Source: Pelagibacteraceae bacterium AG-464-P07 (GTDB taxonomy: Bacteria > Pseudomonadota > Alphaproteobacteria > Pelagibacterales > Pelagibacteraceae). From it: a stretch of DNA of 35,115 bases. Shown piece by piece: positions 1-9,002 of the stretch. Position 1 is the stretch's first letter. Each line of letters begins with the position of its first letter. The position numbers and the translations under genes were made by a program. The DNA is taken from positions 1-35,115 of the forward strand of contig QCSA01000001.1 in NCBI GenBank assembly GCA_003211695.1, in the 5' to 3' direction. The notes beneath the pieces are model-generated. The model was not told the DNA's origin and ran no database searches. It saw only the letters and a program-made list of their open reading frames with translations.

Positions 1-366
1 AAATTTAAATTGGATGGATTAGATGTTAATAAGGTAAAATTAACCTTAAGTAACTTACAGTCAGCAAATGAATCTATAAATTTTTATAAAGAAAAATCTG
101 TAAAAAATTATGTAAGATATTTGCAACGTAATTCATGCTTTGTTAGCTATGGTTTATTTAATTATGAATCTGAAGAGGTCATTTTTAGAACGATTAGTGA
201 TATTATCTGTAAAATTTCTGACAGTTATTACCCACCAAGAGGAAAAGATGTTAAAAATTTAATCACTAGAATGCAATCAAAAAAATTTAAGAAATCAACG
301 CTTGGTGGGTGTATAATTGAAAAAACTTATAATATCTTAATATTTAGAAAAGAGTTTGGGACTTAG
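1..366 (+). CDS. tilS: tRNA(Ile)-lysidine synthase TilS, C-terminal part (cut by window edge)
   Basis: TilS attaches lysine to C34 of the CAU-anticodon tRNA-Ile so that it reads AUA. The frame is open from base 1, so the gene begins outside the window and only its last 121 residues are here. The N-terminal PP-loop ATPase domain is missing. The call rests on the C-terminal motif YPPRGKDVKNLI followed by KFKKSTLGGCIIEK, which matches the TLGGC-type end of TilS proteins, and on the position directly upstream of ftsH, a frequent bacterial neighbour. Codon use matches the following genes. A short AT-rich gap of about 100 bases separates it from ftsH. Confidence 0.8.
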   Translation, partial: KFKLDGLDVNKVKLTLSNLQSANESINFYKEKSVKNYVRYLQRNSCFVSYGLFNYESEEVIFRTISDIICKISDSYYPPRGKDVKNLITRMQSKKFKKSTLGGCIIEKTYNILIFRKEFGT

Positions 367-412
367 TTTTAAATTATGTGCTTATTTTAAATATTATTAT
401 GTTAATTTACCC

Positions 413-440
413 CTTGTTTAATTTAGAATAAATCTTATTT
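413..440 (+). promoter_or_regulatory. Putative RpoH (sigma-32) promoter of ftsH
   Basis: CTTG at 413-416 is followed after exactly 17 bases by CTTATTT at 434-440. This fits the heat-shock promoter consensus described for alphaproteobacteria, CTTG-N17/18-CYTATNT. ftsH is a classical heat-shock sigma target and rpoH lies in the same window. The match is short and in AT-rich DNA, so chance is possible. The ATG at 474 lies 33 bases downstream of the -10-like element. Confidence 0.5.
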
Positions 441-446
441 TAATAG

Positions 447-452
447 TATAAT
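447..452 (+). promoter_or_regulatory. Perfect TATAAT -10-like hexamer upstream of ftsH
   Basis: TATAAT at 447-452 sits 21 bases before the ftsH ATG. The hexamer 17 bases upstream (424-429, TAGAAT) is a poor -35. It could be a housekeeping-sigma promoter with a weak -35, or a chance occurrence in AT-rich DNA. Confidence 0.3.
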
Positions 453-473
453 ATGAATATATAGATATTGATT

Positions 474-2363
474 ATGAACTTTAAAAATTTGGCGATGTGG
501 GCAATTATAGTTTTCCTAACTATAGGTCTCTATAATATGTTTAAACATCCGCCGAACATTCAGCAAAAAAATAATATATCTTTTTCAGAATTTTTAAACG
601 AAGTTGATAACGGCAGGGTGGCACAGGTTAATATTAAAGGAAATAATATCAGCGGGATACTTTCAGATGGAAAAAATTTTAATACTTATGCTCCAAATGA
701 TCCTAACTTAGTAGAAAAATTATCTAATAAAGGAGTCGGTATAACTGCCACTCCAATAGAAGATAAAATGCCATCATTACTTGGAGTGCTTTTGTCTTGG
801 TTTCCCATGTTGCTTTTAATTGGTGTTTGGATATTTTTCATGCGTCAAATGCAAGGGGGTAGAGGTGGTGCGATGGGTTTTGGTAGATCCAAAGCAAAAT
901 TAATGAATGAATTAAAAGGGAAAATAACTTTTAACGATGTTGCAGGCATTGATGAAGCAAAAGAAGAAGTAGAAGAAGTAGTTGAATTTTTAAGAGATCC
1001 AAAAAAATTTAGAAGACTTGGCGGAAAAATACCTAAGGGAGTACTCGTGATAGGACCTCCGGGAACAGGAAAAACATTGTTGGCGAGAGCGATTGCTGGG
1101 GAAGCGGATGTACCTTTTTTTACAATATCCGGATCAGATTTTGTTGAAATGTTCGTTGGAGTTGGTGCCTCAAGAGTAAGAGATATGTTTGAACAAGGTA
1201 AAAAAAATGCACCATGTATAATTTTTATTGATGAAATAGATGCCGTTGGAAGAAGCAGAGGTGCGGGATTAGGTGGTGGAAATGACGAAAGAGAACAAAC
1301 TCTTAATCAGATACTGGTAGAAATGGATGGTTTTGAAACAAATGAAGGTGTAATTATAATTGCAGCAACTAACAGACCTGATGTTTTAGATCCAGCTCTG
1401 ATAAGAGCTGGTCGATTTGATAGACAAGTAGTTGTTCCATTACCCGATATACTCGGAAGAGAAAAAATTCTAAAAGTACATGCTAAACTAATTTCATTAG
1501 GACCTGATGTAAAATTAAGAACAATAGCTAGAGGAACTCCAGGATTTTCAGGAGCTGATTTAGCAAATTTAATTAATGAGTCTGCATTATTAGCTGCAAG
1601 AAAAAATAAAAGATTTGTTACAATACAAGAAATTGAAGAATCAAAAGATAAAGTAATGATGGGTACTGAAAGAAGATCAATGGTTATGACTGAAGAAGAC
1701 AAAAAATTAACAGCCTATCACGAAGGTGGACATGCTATTGTTGCTTTAAATGAAAAAGCATCGGATCCTATACATAAAGCTACGATTATACCTAGGGGAA
1801 GAGCTTTGGGAATTGTTTGGACTCTACCTGAAAGAGACAAATACTCTCACTCAAGGGAATATTTAGAAGCAAATATATCAAAAGCAATGGGGGGAAGGAT
1901 TGCTGAAGAATTAATTTTTGGTCACGAAAAAGTTACTTCTGGTGCATCTTCAGATATTCAAATGGCCACTAAACTAGCAAAAGATATGGTGACAAGATTT
2001 GGAATGAGTGACGAACTTGGACCTCTAACTTATGGAGAAAATGAAGATGAGGTTTTTCTTGGAAGATCTATAACAAGGCATCAACATATGTCCGAAGAAA
2101 CCGCAAAAAAGGTTGATTTAGAAATTAAAAAAATAGTAGAAGCAGGGTACAAAAAGGCAAAAAAAATATTAACGGAAAAAATAGATGATTTGCATAAATT
2201 AGCTAAAGCTTTAATGTTATACGAGACGTTAACTGGTGATGAAATTAATGATTTAATATTCAATAATAAATCTCCAAAAAATAAAGAAGATCTCAAAGTA
2301 GAGGAACAAAACAAATCTTCTGCATTAGGTTCTTTGGGTTTAAAACCTAAGCCTGCGCATTAA
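474..2363 (+). CDS. ftsH: ATP-dependent zinc metalloprotease FtsH
   Basis: FtsH is a membrane-anchored AAA+ protease that degrades membrane and short-lived cytosolic proteins, including the heat-shock sigma factor in proteobacteria. There are 629 residues from the ATG at 474; a TTG six bases earlier is possible but less likely. Visible features are a first membrane helix (about residues 5-22), a periplasmic segment, a second helix (about 103-124), Walker A GPPGTGKT (194-201), Walker B IIFIDEID (249-256), the second region of homology around the [12 protein letters not shown] stretch, and the zinc site HEGGH (416-420) with a downstream Asp in SGASSDIQ. Length and architecture are full for the family. 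folP follows after 10 bases. Confidence 0.97.
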   Translation: MNFKNLAMWAIIVFLTIGLYNMFKHPPNIQQKNNISFSEFLNEVDNGRVAQVNIKGNNISGILSDGKNFNTYAPNDPNLVEKLSNKGVGITATPIEDKMPSLLGVLLSWFPMLLLIGVWIFFMRQMQGGRGGAMGFGRSKAKLMNELKGKITFNDVAGIDEAKEEVEEVVEFLRDPKKFRRLGGKIPKGVLVIGPPGTGKTLLARAIAGEADVPFFTISGSDFVEMFVGVGASRVRDMFEQGKKNAPCIIFIDEIDAVGRSRGAGLGGGNDEREQTLNQILVEMDGFETNEGVIIIAATNRPDVLDPALIRAGRFDRQVVVPLPDILGREKILKVHAKLISLGPDVKLRTIARGTPGFSGADLANLINESALLAARKNKRFVTIQEIEESKDKVMMGTERRSMVMTEEDKKLTAYHEGGHAIVALNEKASDPIHKATIIPRGRALGIVWTLPERDKYSHSREYLEANISKAMGGRIAEELIFGHEKVTSGASSDIQMATKLAKDMVTRFGMSDELGPLTYGENEDEVFLGRSITRHQHMSEETAKKVDLEIKKIVEAGYKKAKKILTEKIDDLHKLAKALMLYETLTGDEINDLIFNNKSPKNKEDLKVEEQNKSSALGSLGLKPKPAH

Positions 2364-2373
2364 GTGTTCATAG

Positions 2374-3450
2374 ATGAGAAAATATTACACAAGAGCGTGT
2401 AATTTTTACTATGGAGAAACAGCAAAAGATTTAATTTTAGACAAAAAAGCCTTACCTTTAAATTCTAGAAAAGACTTAGCTTTTGATCAAATAGAAATTT
2501 TTCAAAGAAAAACAAATCAAATTACTAAAAGTAATTTTTACTCAATTGCAGAAATTAAAAATTTTGATGGTCAAATGTTACTTGAAGTAAATGAGGATAT
2601 AAAAAATATAACCTTGGAAAAGCAAAGTATATTGGGTTTAAAATTTGATATACCTCAAATAATGGGAGCACTCAACATAACACCAGATAGTTTTTCTGAT
2701 GGAGGATTATTTTTTGAAGAAACAAAGGCATATGACCAAGCTAAGTTAATGGTTGATAGCGGAGCTACAATTATAGATATTGGAGGAGAGTCAACCAGAC
2801 CAGGATCGACAACCATTGATGCAAAAGAAGAATGGAAAAGAGTAGAAAACACTATTATTAAATTTAAAAAAAATTATCCAAAAGTTCTTTTATCTTTAGA
2901 TACAAGAAAATCTTATGTTATGAACAAGGGTATTCAAAATGGAGTTGATATTATCAATGATGTATCGGGTTTAAATTTTGACAATAAATCGTTTAATCTT
3001 CTTAATTCAAAAAGAATTCCTTTTATTTTACATCATATGCAAGGATCTCCTAATACAATGCAGGACAACCCAACTTATGTGGATGTTTTATTGGATATTT
3101 TTGATTTTTTTGAAGAAAAAGTTAATTTTTGTTTAAAACATAATTATAAAAAAGAATTGATTGTTCTAGATCCCGGAATTGGATTTGGAAAAAATTTGGA
3201 TCATAATTTAAGACTAATTTCTAAAATTTCAATTTTTCATAGTTTGGGATGTCCAATTCTAATAGGGACTTCCAGAAAAAGATTTATAGAACATATTGTA
3301 ACAAAATTTGATACACATGATCGAACAGGAGGCACATTGGCATCAGTGTTGCATGGACTTTCTCAGGGAGTTCAGTTATTCAGAGTTCACAATGTTAAAG
3401 AAATTAATCAAGGGATATTAGTTTTTGATAAAATTTTAAAAACCAATTAA
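2374..3450 (+). CDS. folP: Dihydropteroate synthase FolP with N-terminal extension
   Basis: FolP condenses p-aminobenzoate with the pterin pyrophosphate to make dihydropteroate in folate synthesis. The protein has 358 residues. The TIM-barrel part starts near residue 93 with NITPDSFSDGG (101-111), then GGESTRPGST, SLDTRKS, INDVSG, LDPGIGFGK and GTSRKRFIE, all standard family motifs for pterin and sulfonamide/pABA binding. About 93 residues precede the usual domain start. They contain RACNFYYG near the N-terminus and I do not recognise a domain there. The ATG at 2374 follows ftsH by 10 bases, and glmM starts 3 bases after the stop, so translation is probably coupled. Confidence 0.95.
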   Translation: MRKYYTRACNFYYGETAKDLILDKKALPLNSRKDLAFDQIEIFQRKTNQITKSNFYSIAEIKNFDGQMLLEVNEDIKNITLEKQSILGLKFDIPQIMGALNITPDSFSDGGLFFEETKAYDQAKLMVDSGATIIDIGGESTRPGSTTIDAKEEWKRVENTIIKFKKNYPKVLLSLDTRKSYVMNKGIQNGVDIINDVSGLNFDNKSFNLLNSKRIPFILHHMQGSPNTMQDNPTYVDVLLDIFDFFEEKVNFCLKHNYKKELIVLDPGIGFGKNLDHNLRLISKISIFHSLGCPILIGTSRKRFIEHIVTKFDTHDRTGGTLASVLHGLSQGVQLFRVHNVKEINQGILVFDKILKTN

Positions 3451-3453
3451 TTC

Positions 3454-4791
3454 ATGGAAAATAAATACTTTGGAACAGACGGTATTAGAGGAACTGTTAA
3501 TCAGAAAAATATTACTGGAGATAAATTTTTTAGATTCGGTATCGCTGCCGGAGCGTATTTTAAAACAAAAAAAAACAGAAAAGCAGTAATTGCAAAAGAC
3601 ACAAGATTGTCGGGTTATATGTTAGAACCAGCTTTAGTTTCAGGTTTAGTTTCAACTGGAATAAATGTTTTTCTTTTAGGCCCACTTCCATCGAATGGTT
3701 TAGCAATGCTTACAAAATCTATGCGTGCAGATTTAGGTATCATGATAACTGCATCTCACAATCTACATATTGATAATGGTATAAAATTATTTGGACCAGA
3801 TGGGTTAAAATTGTCAGGTAAAATGGAAAAACATATTGAGAAATTGATTGAAAAAAAAATACAAAATTATCTTGTTGAACCAACCGAGCTTGGTAGAGCA
3901 AAAAGGCTAGAAGATGCTAATGCAAGATATGTTGAAATTCTAAAAAGTAATTTTCCAAGGAATTTTAATCTAGAAGGTATTAAAATTGTTATAGATTGCG
4001 CCAACGGAGCTGGATATAAGGCTGGTCCAGCGATTCTTACTGAACTTGGCGCTAAAGTAATCTCTTTTGGAATTTCACCTAATGGACTTAATGTAAACAA
4101 AGATTGTGGATCAACATTTCCTCAATTAATGCAAAAGGCTGTTTTAAAACACAAGGCAGATATCGGTATAGCTTTGGATGGTGACGCTGACAGGCTGATT
4201 ATTTGTGATGAAAAAGGCACTTTAGTTGATGGTGACCAAATTTTAGCTTTGATTGCAAAAAGGTGGAAGGATATAAAAATGTTAAACGGAGGTGTGGTTG
4301 CTACACATATGTCCAACATTGGATTGGAAAATTTTTTTAAAAAACATCATATAAATTTTATAAGGACGAAAGTTGGAGACAAATATGTTAAAGAAAAAAT
4401 GAAATCTACTGGTTATAATCTAGGTGGTGAACAATCAGGGCACATAATCCTTGGTGATATGGCAACAACGGGGGATGGAATATTGGTATCTTTAGAAGTA
4501 TTATATATATTAAAAAAACATAAACAAAAACCGAGTAAAATATTAAATGTTTTTAAACCAGTTCCACAAATTTTAAAAAATATCAAAGTTAAAAATCAAA
4601 AAATTATAAATAATACCAAAATTAAAAATGCGATTTTGGAAGCTGAAAAAAATATTTCAAAAATTGGAAGAATATTGGTACGCAAATCGGGCACTGAACC
4701 AATTATACGAGTGATGGGTGAATCGCATAATTATCAGAGCCTTAAAAAAAATATAAATATTATAACAACAGCTATTAAAAAATATTCATAG
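3454..4791 (+). CDS. glmM: Phosphoglucosamine mutase GlmM
   Basis: GlmM interconverts glucosamine-6-phosphate and glucosamine-1-phosphate on the way to UDP-GlcNAc for peptidoglycan and lipopolysaccharide. The 445-residue length is normal. The N-terminus KYFGTDGIRG is typical. The phosphoserine loop is ITASHN with Ser101; the next residues are LHIDNG where most members have Pro after SHN. The magnesium loop DGDADR is at 242-247, the sugar-binding GGEQSGH motif follows, and the C-terminal phosphate-binding loop is RKSGTEP. It lies in the ftsH-folP-glmM order that is common in proteobacteria, 3 bases after folP and 8 bases before thiD. Confidence 0.97.
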   Translation: MENKYFGTDGIRGTVNQKNITGDKFFRFGIAAGAYFKTKKNRKAVIAKDTRLSGYMLEPALVSGLVSTGINVFLLGPLPSNGLAMLTKSMRADLGIMITASHNLHIDNGIKLFGPDGLKLSGKMEKHIEKLIEKKIQNYLVEPTELGRAKRLEDANARYVEILKSNFPRNFNLEGIKIVIDCANGAGYKAGPAILTELGAKVISFGISPNGLNVNKDCGSTFPQLMQKAVLKHKADIGIALDGDADRLIICDEKGTLVDGDQILALIAKRWKDIKMLNGGVVATHMSNIGLENFFKKHHINFIRTKVGDKYVKEKMKSTGYNLGGEQSGHIILGDMATTGDGILVSLEVLYILKKHKQKPSKILNVFKPVPQILKNIKVKNQKIINNTKIKNAILEAEKNISKIGRILVRKSGTEPIIRVMGESHNYQSLKKNINIITTAIKKYS

Positions 4792-4799
4792 GAATTAAT

Positions 4800-5612
4800 T
4801 TGTATCCACAATCTAAAGTTTTAATTATTGCCGGCTCTGACTCGGGAGGAGGAGCGGGCATTCAAGCAGATATAAAGACAGTTACATTACTCGGTAGCTA
4901 TGCAATGACAGCAGTAACTGCAGTAACAGCGCAAAATACTATGGGTGTAAAAAAAATTACACCGATTCCAAAAAAAAACGTTCAAAAACAAATAACGATG
5001 ATTTTAGATGATATTGGAGCTGATGCGGTAAAAATTGGAATGTTGCATAACGTGAATATAATTAAATGTGTTCATCATATTTTAAAAAAATATAATTTAA
5101 AAAATATTGTTGTAGATCCAGTTATGGTTGCAAAAGGTGGTGCAAGATTAATAAATAATAATTCAATTACTTATTTAAAAAAGCTGTTATTACCTTTGGC
5201 AAAACTTATTACACCTAATATACCCGAAGCAGAAGTATTGAGCGGTTGTTCAATTTCAAATAAAGAAGATATGATCCAAGCTGCAAAAAAAATTCTAAAC
5301 ATAGGACCAAAAAATGTGTTATTAAAAGGCGGGCATCTAAGAAGTAAAATGATTTTTGATATTCTGGCCACAAAGAAAGAAATAAAGGTTTTTCCAAAAA
5401 GAAAAATTAGAACAAAAAATACTCATGGTACTGGTTGTACATTATCCTCGGCTTTAGCAACGTGTTTATCTCAAAAAAAAAGTATTCTTAAATCATGTGA
5501 AATTTCTCTAAAATATGTGGATAGGGCAATAACTTATGCCCCAGGTTATGGTAAAGGTTTTGGACCTTTAAATCACTTAGTACTATTTAACTCAAAAAAT
5601 ACCAATGTCTAA
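4800..5612 (+). CDS. thiD: Hydroxymethylpyrimidine/phosphomethylpyrimidine kinase ThiD
   Basis: ThiD phosphorylates the pyrimidine half of thiamine (HMP to HMP-P to HMP-PP). The protein has 270 residues with N-terminal IAGSDSGGGAGIQADIKT, the ribokinase-like nucleotide-binding end TKNTHGTGCTLSSALA, and VVDPVMVAKGG in the middle, all typical. The start is a TTG at 4800: the conserved N-terminus begins immediately, AGGA lies a few bases upstream, and the next ATG would remove the substrate-binding loop. It starts 8 bases after glmM and overlaps purA by 8 bases, so it looks part of one transcript. No other thiamine gene is in the window. Confidence 0.93.
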   Translation: MYPQSKVLIIAGSDSGGGAGIQADIKTVTLLGSYAMTAVTAVTAQNTMGVKKITPIPKKNVQKQITMILDDIGADAVKIGMLHNVNIIKCVHHILKKYNLKNIVVDPVMVAKGGARLINNNSITYLKKLLLPLAKLITPNIPEAEVLSGCSISNKEDMIQAAKKILNIGPKNVLLKGGHLRSKMIFDILATKKEIKVFPKRKIRTKNTHGTGCTLSSALATCLSQKKSILKSCEISLKYVDRAITYAPGYGKGFGPLNHLVLFNSKNTNV

Positions 5613-6897
5613 TGTAGCTGTTATAGGTGCCCAGTGGGGAGACGAAGGTAAGGGAAAAATTGTTGACTGGCTTTCGGAAAAAGCGGACGTTGTAGTAAGA
5701 TTTCAAGGTGGTCATAACGCTGGTCATACACTCGTAGTAAATAATATTACATATAAGCTAAAACTTTTACCCTCAGGGATAGTTAGAAAAAATAAAATTT
5801 CTATTATTGGCAATGGCGTAGTTATTGATCCTTGGGCCTTGTTAGATGAAATTGAGCAAATGAAAAATTTAGGAATAAAAATTAATGATAAAAACTTATT
5901 TATTGCTGAGAATGCTACGTTAATTTTACCATTTCATAAAGAGTTAGACGGAATAAGAGAAGACTCAAAAAATACAGATAAGATAGGTACTACAAGAAGA
6001 GGAATAGGGCCAGCCTATGAAGATAAAGTTGGAAGAAGAGGAATTAGAGTTATGGATTTAGCTAATGAGAAAAATTTGTCAAAAAAAATTGATACTATTT
6101 TGTTTCATCACAATTCAATAAGAAAAGGATTAGGAAAAAAGGCGGTAGACAAAGATTCTCTAATGAAAGAACTCATTAAAATTTCACCTACAATTTTGAA
6201 ATTTTCCAAACCGGTGTGGAAAAAAATAGAAGAATTAAAAAAAAAAAATAAAACTATTCTTTTTGAAGGTGCTCAAGGTATTTTATTGGACGTTGATCAT
6301 GGTACATATCCTTACGTAACTTCATCCAATACTGTTGCAGGTGCATCATTGGTTGGTTCTGGATGCGGACCTGATACTATTAACTATATTCTTGGGATTG
6401 TTAAGGCTTACACCACCAGAGTAGGTGAAGGTCCATTTCCAACAGAATTAAAAGATGAAATAGGAAAAAAAATTGGTGAAAGAGGAAAAGAATTTGGGAC
6501 GGTTACTAATAGAAAGAGAAGATGTGGTTGGTTAGACGCCGTACTTGTTAAGCAATCTTGCATTATATCCGGAATTAATGGAATAGCTTTAACAAAGATA
6601 GATGTGTTAGATGAATTTAAAGAGTTGTATATATGCGTTGCTTACGCACTTCGTGGAAAAGAAATTGATTATTTTCCAAGTGCACTACAGGATCAGATTG
6701 AGGTAAAACCAATTTACAAACGAATGAATGGTTGGCTAAAAAATACAAAAGGTATAAAGAAGTGGGATGATCTTCCCAGAAATACTCAAAAATATATTTC
6801 GTTTATTAAAGATTTTTGCGATGTTAAAATATCTAGTATTTCTACAAGTCCACGTAGAGAAGATTCAATTTTAATTGAAGATCCGTTTAAGCACTAA
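5605..6897 (+). CDS. purA: Adenylosuccinate synthetase PurA
   Basis: PurA joins IMP and aspartate with GTP to form adenylosuccinate, the first committed step to AMP. The 430 residues include the phosphate loop GAQWGDEGKGK (8-18), the catalytic segment QGGHNAGHT, the TTRRGIGPAYEDK region, the TRVGEGPFPTEL loop and KRRCGWLDAV near the C-terminal third. The length is that of the usual bacterial enzyme. The ATG lies inside the end of thiD in another frame (8-base overlap). The stop codon overlaps that of the convergent rpoH gene by four bases, leaving no room for a terminator between them. Confidence 0.97.
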   Translation: MSNVAVIGAQWGDEGKGKIVDWLSEKADVVVRFQGGHNAGHTLVVNNITYKLKLLPSGIVRKNKISIIGNGVVIDPWALLDEIEQMKNLGIKINDKNLFIAENATLILPFHKELDGIREDSKNTDKIGTTRRGIGPAYEDKVGRRGIRVMDLANEKNLSKKIDTILFHHNSIRKGLGKKAVDKDSLMKELIKISPTILKFSKPVWKKIEELKKKNKTILFEGAQGILLDVDHGTYPYVTSSNTVAGASLVGSGCGPDTINYILGIVKAYTTRVGEGPFPTELKDEIGKKIGERGKEFGTVTNRKRRCGWLDAVLVKQSCIISGINGIALTKIDVLDEFKELYICVAYALRGKEIDYFPSALQDQIEVKPIYKRMNGWLKNTKGIKKWDDLPRNTQKYISFIKDFCDVKISSISTSPRREDSILIEDPFKH

Positions 6898-7790
6898 CTA
6901 GCGGGTAGTAAATTTTTTGATTTAGCAGCATTCAACATGCACTTTTGAAGTTTGTCAAAAGCTTTGTTTTCTATTTGTCTGATTCTTTCTCTGCTGATTT
7001 TGTATTTTTTACTTAGCTCATCCAAAGTAATCGGTTCATCATTAAGTCTTCTTGCATAAAGAATTTCTTTTTCTCTATCATTTAAAATGTGTATTGACTC
7101 TTCGAACAAATTTTTTCTTTGTTTAAATTCTTGTTTTTGAGAAACTTTCAATTCTTGATCCATGGATTTGTCAACTAACCAGTCTTGCCATTGATTTCCA
7201 TCTTCTCCTATTAAATCATTTAGTGATTTTTCTTGGCCAGAGAGTCTTCTGTTCATTGATACCACTTCCTCTTCACTAACATTGAGACGATCAGCAATTT
7301 CATTTACATGTTCTTTTTTTAAATCACCTTCAGATCTTGGAGCTATTTTATTTTTTAATTTTTTTAAATTAAAAAAAAGTTTTTTTTGGGCCGACGTTGT
7401 ACCTATTTTAACTAAACTCCATGTTCTTAAAATATATTCTTGCATAGATGCTTTAATCCACCACATAGCATAAGTTGCAAGTCTAAATCCTTTTTCAGGA
7501 TCAAATTTTTTTACTGCATGCATTAATCCTATATTGCCTTCTGATACTAATTCACCTACCGGTAAACCATAACCTCGATATCCCATAGCAATTTTTGCAA
7601 CTAGCCTTAAATGACTGGTTACAAGTTTTTCTGCAGATTTTAAATCACCTCTGTCCCTCCAGCTTTTTGCTAACATATATTCTTCCTTAGCTTCAAGCAT
7701 TGGAAATTTTTTAATTCGAACAAGGTAATTAGATAAGCCTCCTTCACCGGATAAGCCTGGTAAGTTATTGTTTGTTGTTTTAATAGTCAT
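6894..7790 (-). CDS. rpoH: RNA polymerase heat-shock sigma factor RpoH (sigma-32)
   Basis: RpoH directs RNA polymerase to heat-shock promoters. The protein has 298 residues. The region 2 core contains HLRLVAKIAMGYRGYGLP and KFDPEKGFRLATYAMWWIKASM. The diagnostic RpoH box, here QKKLFFNLKKLK (about 135-146), separates it from the housekeeping sigma factor. Region 4 ends with the helix-turn-helix LSKKYKISRERIRQIENKA. It lies 49 bases downstream of rluD, a gene pair often seen in alphaproteobacteria. Its likely targets in this window include ftsH. In proteobacteria RpoH is commonly controlled by DnaK and FtsH; nothing in the sequence itself tests this. Confidence 0.96.
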   Translation of the reverse strand: MTIKTTNNNLPGLSGEGGLSNYLVRIKKFPMLEAKEEYMLAKSWRDRGDLKSAEKLVTSHLRLVAKIAMGYRGYGLPVGELVSEGNIGLMHAVKKFDPEKGFRLATYAMWWIKASMQEYILRTWSLVKIGTTSAQKKLFFNLKKLKNKIAPRSEGDLKKEHVNEIADRLNVSEEEVVSMNRRLSGQEKSLNDLIGEDGNQWQDWLVDKSMDQELKVSQKQEFKQRKNLFEESIHILNDREKEILYARRLNDEPITLDELSKKYKISRERIRQIENKAFDKLQKCMLNAAKSKNLLPAS

Positions 7791-7798
7791 AATTAAGT

Positions 7799-7827
7799 TA
7801 AGTACTATTTAATAAATTATTTGTCAA
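7799..7827 (-). promoter_or_regulatory. Possible rpoH promoter in the rluD-rpoH gap
   Basis: On the minus strand a perfect TTGACA (7827-7822) is followed after 17 bases by TACTTA (7804-7799), a weak -10. It lies just upstream of the rpoH ATG, so it would give a very short leader. It is plausible because rpoH often has its own promoter, but the -10 matches the consensus at only two positions. Confidence 0.3.
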
Positions 7828-7839
7828 AAACAAGGCGTA

Positions 7840-8820
7840 TTATTTGCTAAGATTTCTTAGTTTTTTCACTAATTTTAATAAATCTATCGGCAATGTAATT
7901 TCAAAATGAACCTTTTTGTAGCTTAATGGATGGACAAATTCAAGAGATTTTGCGTGTAAAAATTGTCTATCAATATTTTTTATCATTGAATTTAATTCTA
8001 TGTCTATCTTTTTAAAAATTTTTTTTTTTTTTTGATACAGTTTATCTCCAACTATTGGGCTGCCTTTATAAGTCATGTGAACTCTAATTTGATGAGTTCT
8101 TCCGGTGTCTAATTTACATTCAATTAAACTCAAGGTTGGGATTTTATTATTTTGAAAAATTTCTAACGTTTTATAATTTGTTACAGCTGATTTCCCTTTT
8201 ATAAAACTTGCTTCCATTAATTGTCTATTTCTATTGCTTCGAGTAATATAGCTTTTAATAGTTCCTTTTTGAGGTCTTAATGTTCCCCATACTAATGCTT
8301 CATATTTTCTGTTTATTGTATGATTGTTAAATTGTTTTGAAAGATTAATATGAGCATTATCATTTTTTGCAACAACTAAGAGTCCACTTGTACCTTTGTC
8401 TAATCTATGAACAATGCCTGGTCTCAACTCTCCACCGATCGTTGACAAACTTCCTTTGCAATAATTTATAAGTGCATTAACTAAGGTATTGTCTGTATTG
8501 CCAGCTCCAGGGTGTACCACAAGACCAGCTGGTTTATTGATTATAATTATATCATTGTCTTCAAAGATAATTTCTAAATCATAATCATATGGTTTGATAA
8601 GAGTTTTTTTTGGTGGAGGAATTTCAATTGTAATATTATCTTTTAAACTGATTTTTTTTGATGGTTCAAAATTAATTTTATCGTTAACTTTTGCAGAACC
8701 ATCTAGAATTAAATTCTTTATCCTAGTTCGACTCATATCAGTTATTTTAGAACTGATAAAAATATCCAAACGTTTATTTGAATCTTGATCATCTACAAAT
8801 AATTTAATAATTTTTTTCAT
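7840..8820 (-). CDS. rluD: Ribosomal large subunit pseudouridine synthase, RluD family
   Basis: Enzymes of this family convert uridines of 23S rRNA helix 69 to pseudouridine. I chose the ATG at 8820 (326 residues, MKKIIKLFVDD), because the longer frame to 8916 runs back through non-coding DNA with a tRNA-like remnant. An S4 RNA-binding domain lies near residues 15-70. The catalytic motif HRLDKGTSGLL holds the nucleophile Asp141, and KPAGLVVHPG and GRTHQIRVH are further family motifs. Length is normal for RluD. RluC or RluA specificity cannot be fully excluded from motifs, but the linkage to rpoH and the S4 domain favour RluD. Confidence 0.9.
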   Translation of the reverse strand: MKKIIKLFVDDQDSNKRLDIFISSKITDMSRTRIKNLILDGSAKVNDKINFEPSKKISLKDNITIEIPPPKKTLIKPYDYDLEIIFEDNDIIIINKPAGLVVHPGAGNTDNTLVNALINYCKGSLSTIGGELRPGIVHRLDKGTSGLLVVAKNDNAHINLSKQFNNHTINRKYEALVWGTLRPQKGTIKSYITRSNRNRQLMEASFIKGKSAVTNYKTLEIFQNNKIPTLSLIECKLDTGRTHQIRVHMTYKGSPIVGDKLYQKKKKIFKKIDIELNSMIKNIDRQFLHAKSLEFVHPLSYKKVHFEITLPIDLLKLVKKLRNLSK

Positions 8821-8848
8821 TTTTAATTTATAATATCCTAAATATAAT

Positions 8849-8921
8849 GCGCTTGTAGCCCAATTGGATATAGAATCTAACTTCGAGATCAAAAGTAGGA
8901 ATATAATTTTATCCAATGCTC
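8849..8921 (+). pseudogene. Degenerate tRNA-Arg-like sequence
   Basis: GCGCTTGTAGCCCAATTGGA at 8849-8868 copies the acceptor and D-arm pattern of a tRNA-Arg, and a TCTAA / CTTCGAGA / TCAAA segment (8875-8893) matches a damaged anticodon arm. The following part lacks the TTCRA T-loop, and only the inner three acceptor pairs could form with CAATGCT at 8914-8920. The anticodon loop seems one base too long. I read it as a decayed tRNA gene rather than a working one. It lies between the rluD start and the riboswitch promoter region. Confidence 0.5.
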
Positions 8922-8965
8922 TATAATGAGCAATTAGGACATAAGATTTGGTAGCAAAGATAATC

Positions 8966-8994
8966 TTGACGTAATTATATATGTGCAGTATTTA
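8966..8994 (+). promoter_or_regulatory. Possible promoter for the riboswitch-btuB transcript
   Basis: TTGACG at 8966-8971 is followed after 17 bases by TATTTA at 8989-8994. The -35 matches five of six positions and the -10 only three. A start near 9001 would place the first bases of the RNA at the closing stem of the cobalamin aptamer (9003 onward), which supports the position. Confidence 0.4.
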
Positions 8995-9002
8995 TCAAAA
9001 TA

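Noticed and set aside
8821-8916. Longer rluD frame
   Set aside because: It runs over the tRNA-like remnant and adds residues not found before the S4 domain in this family.
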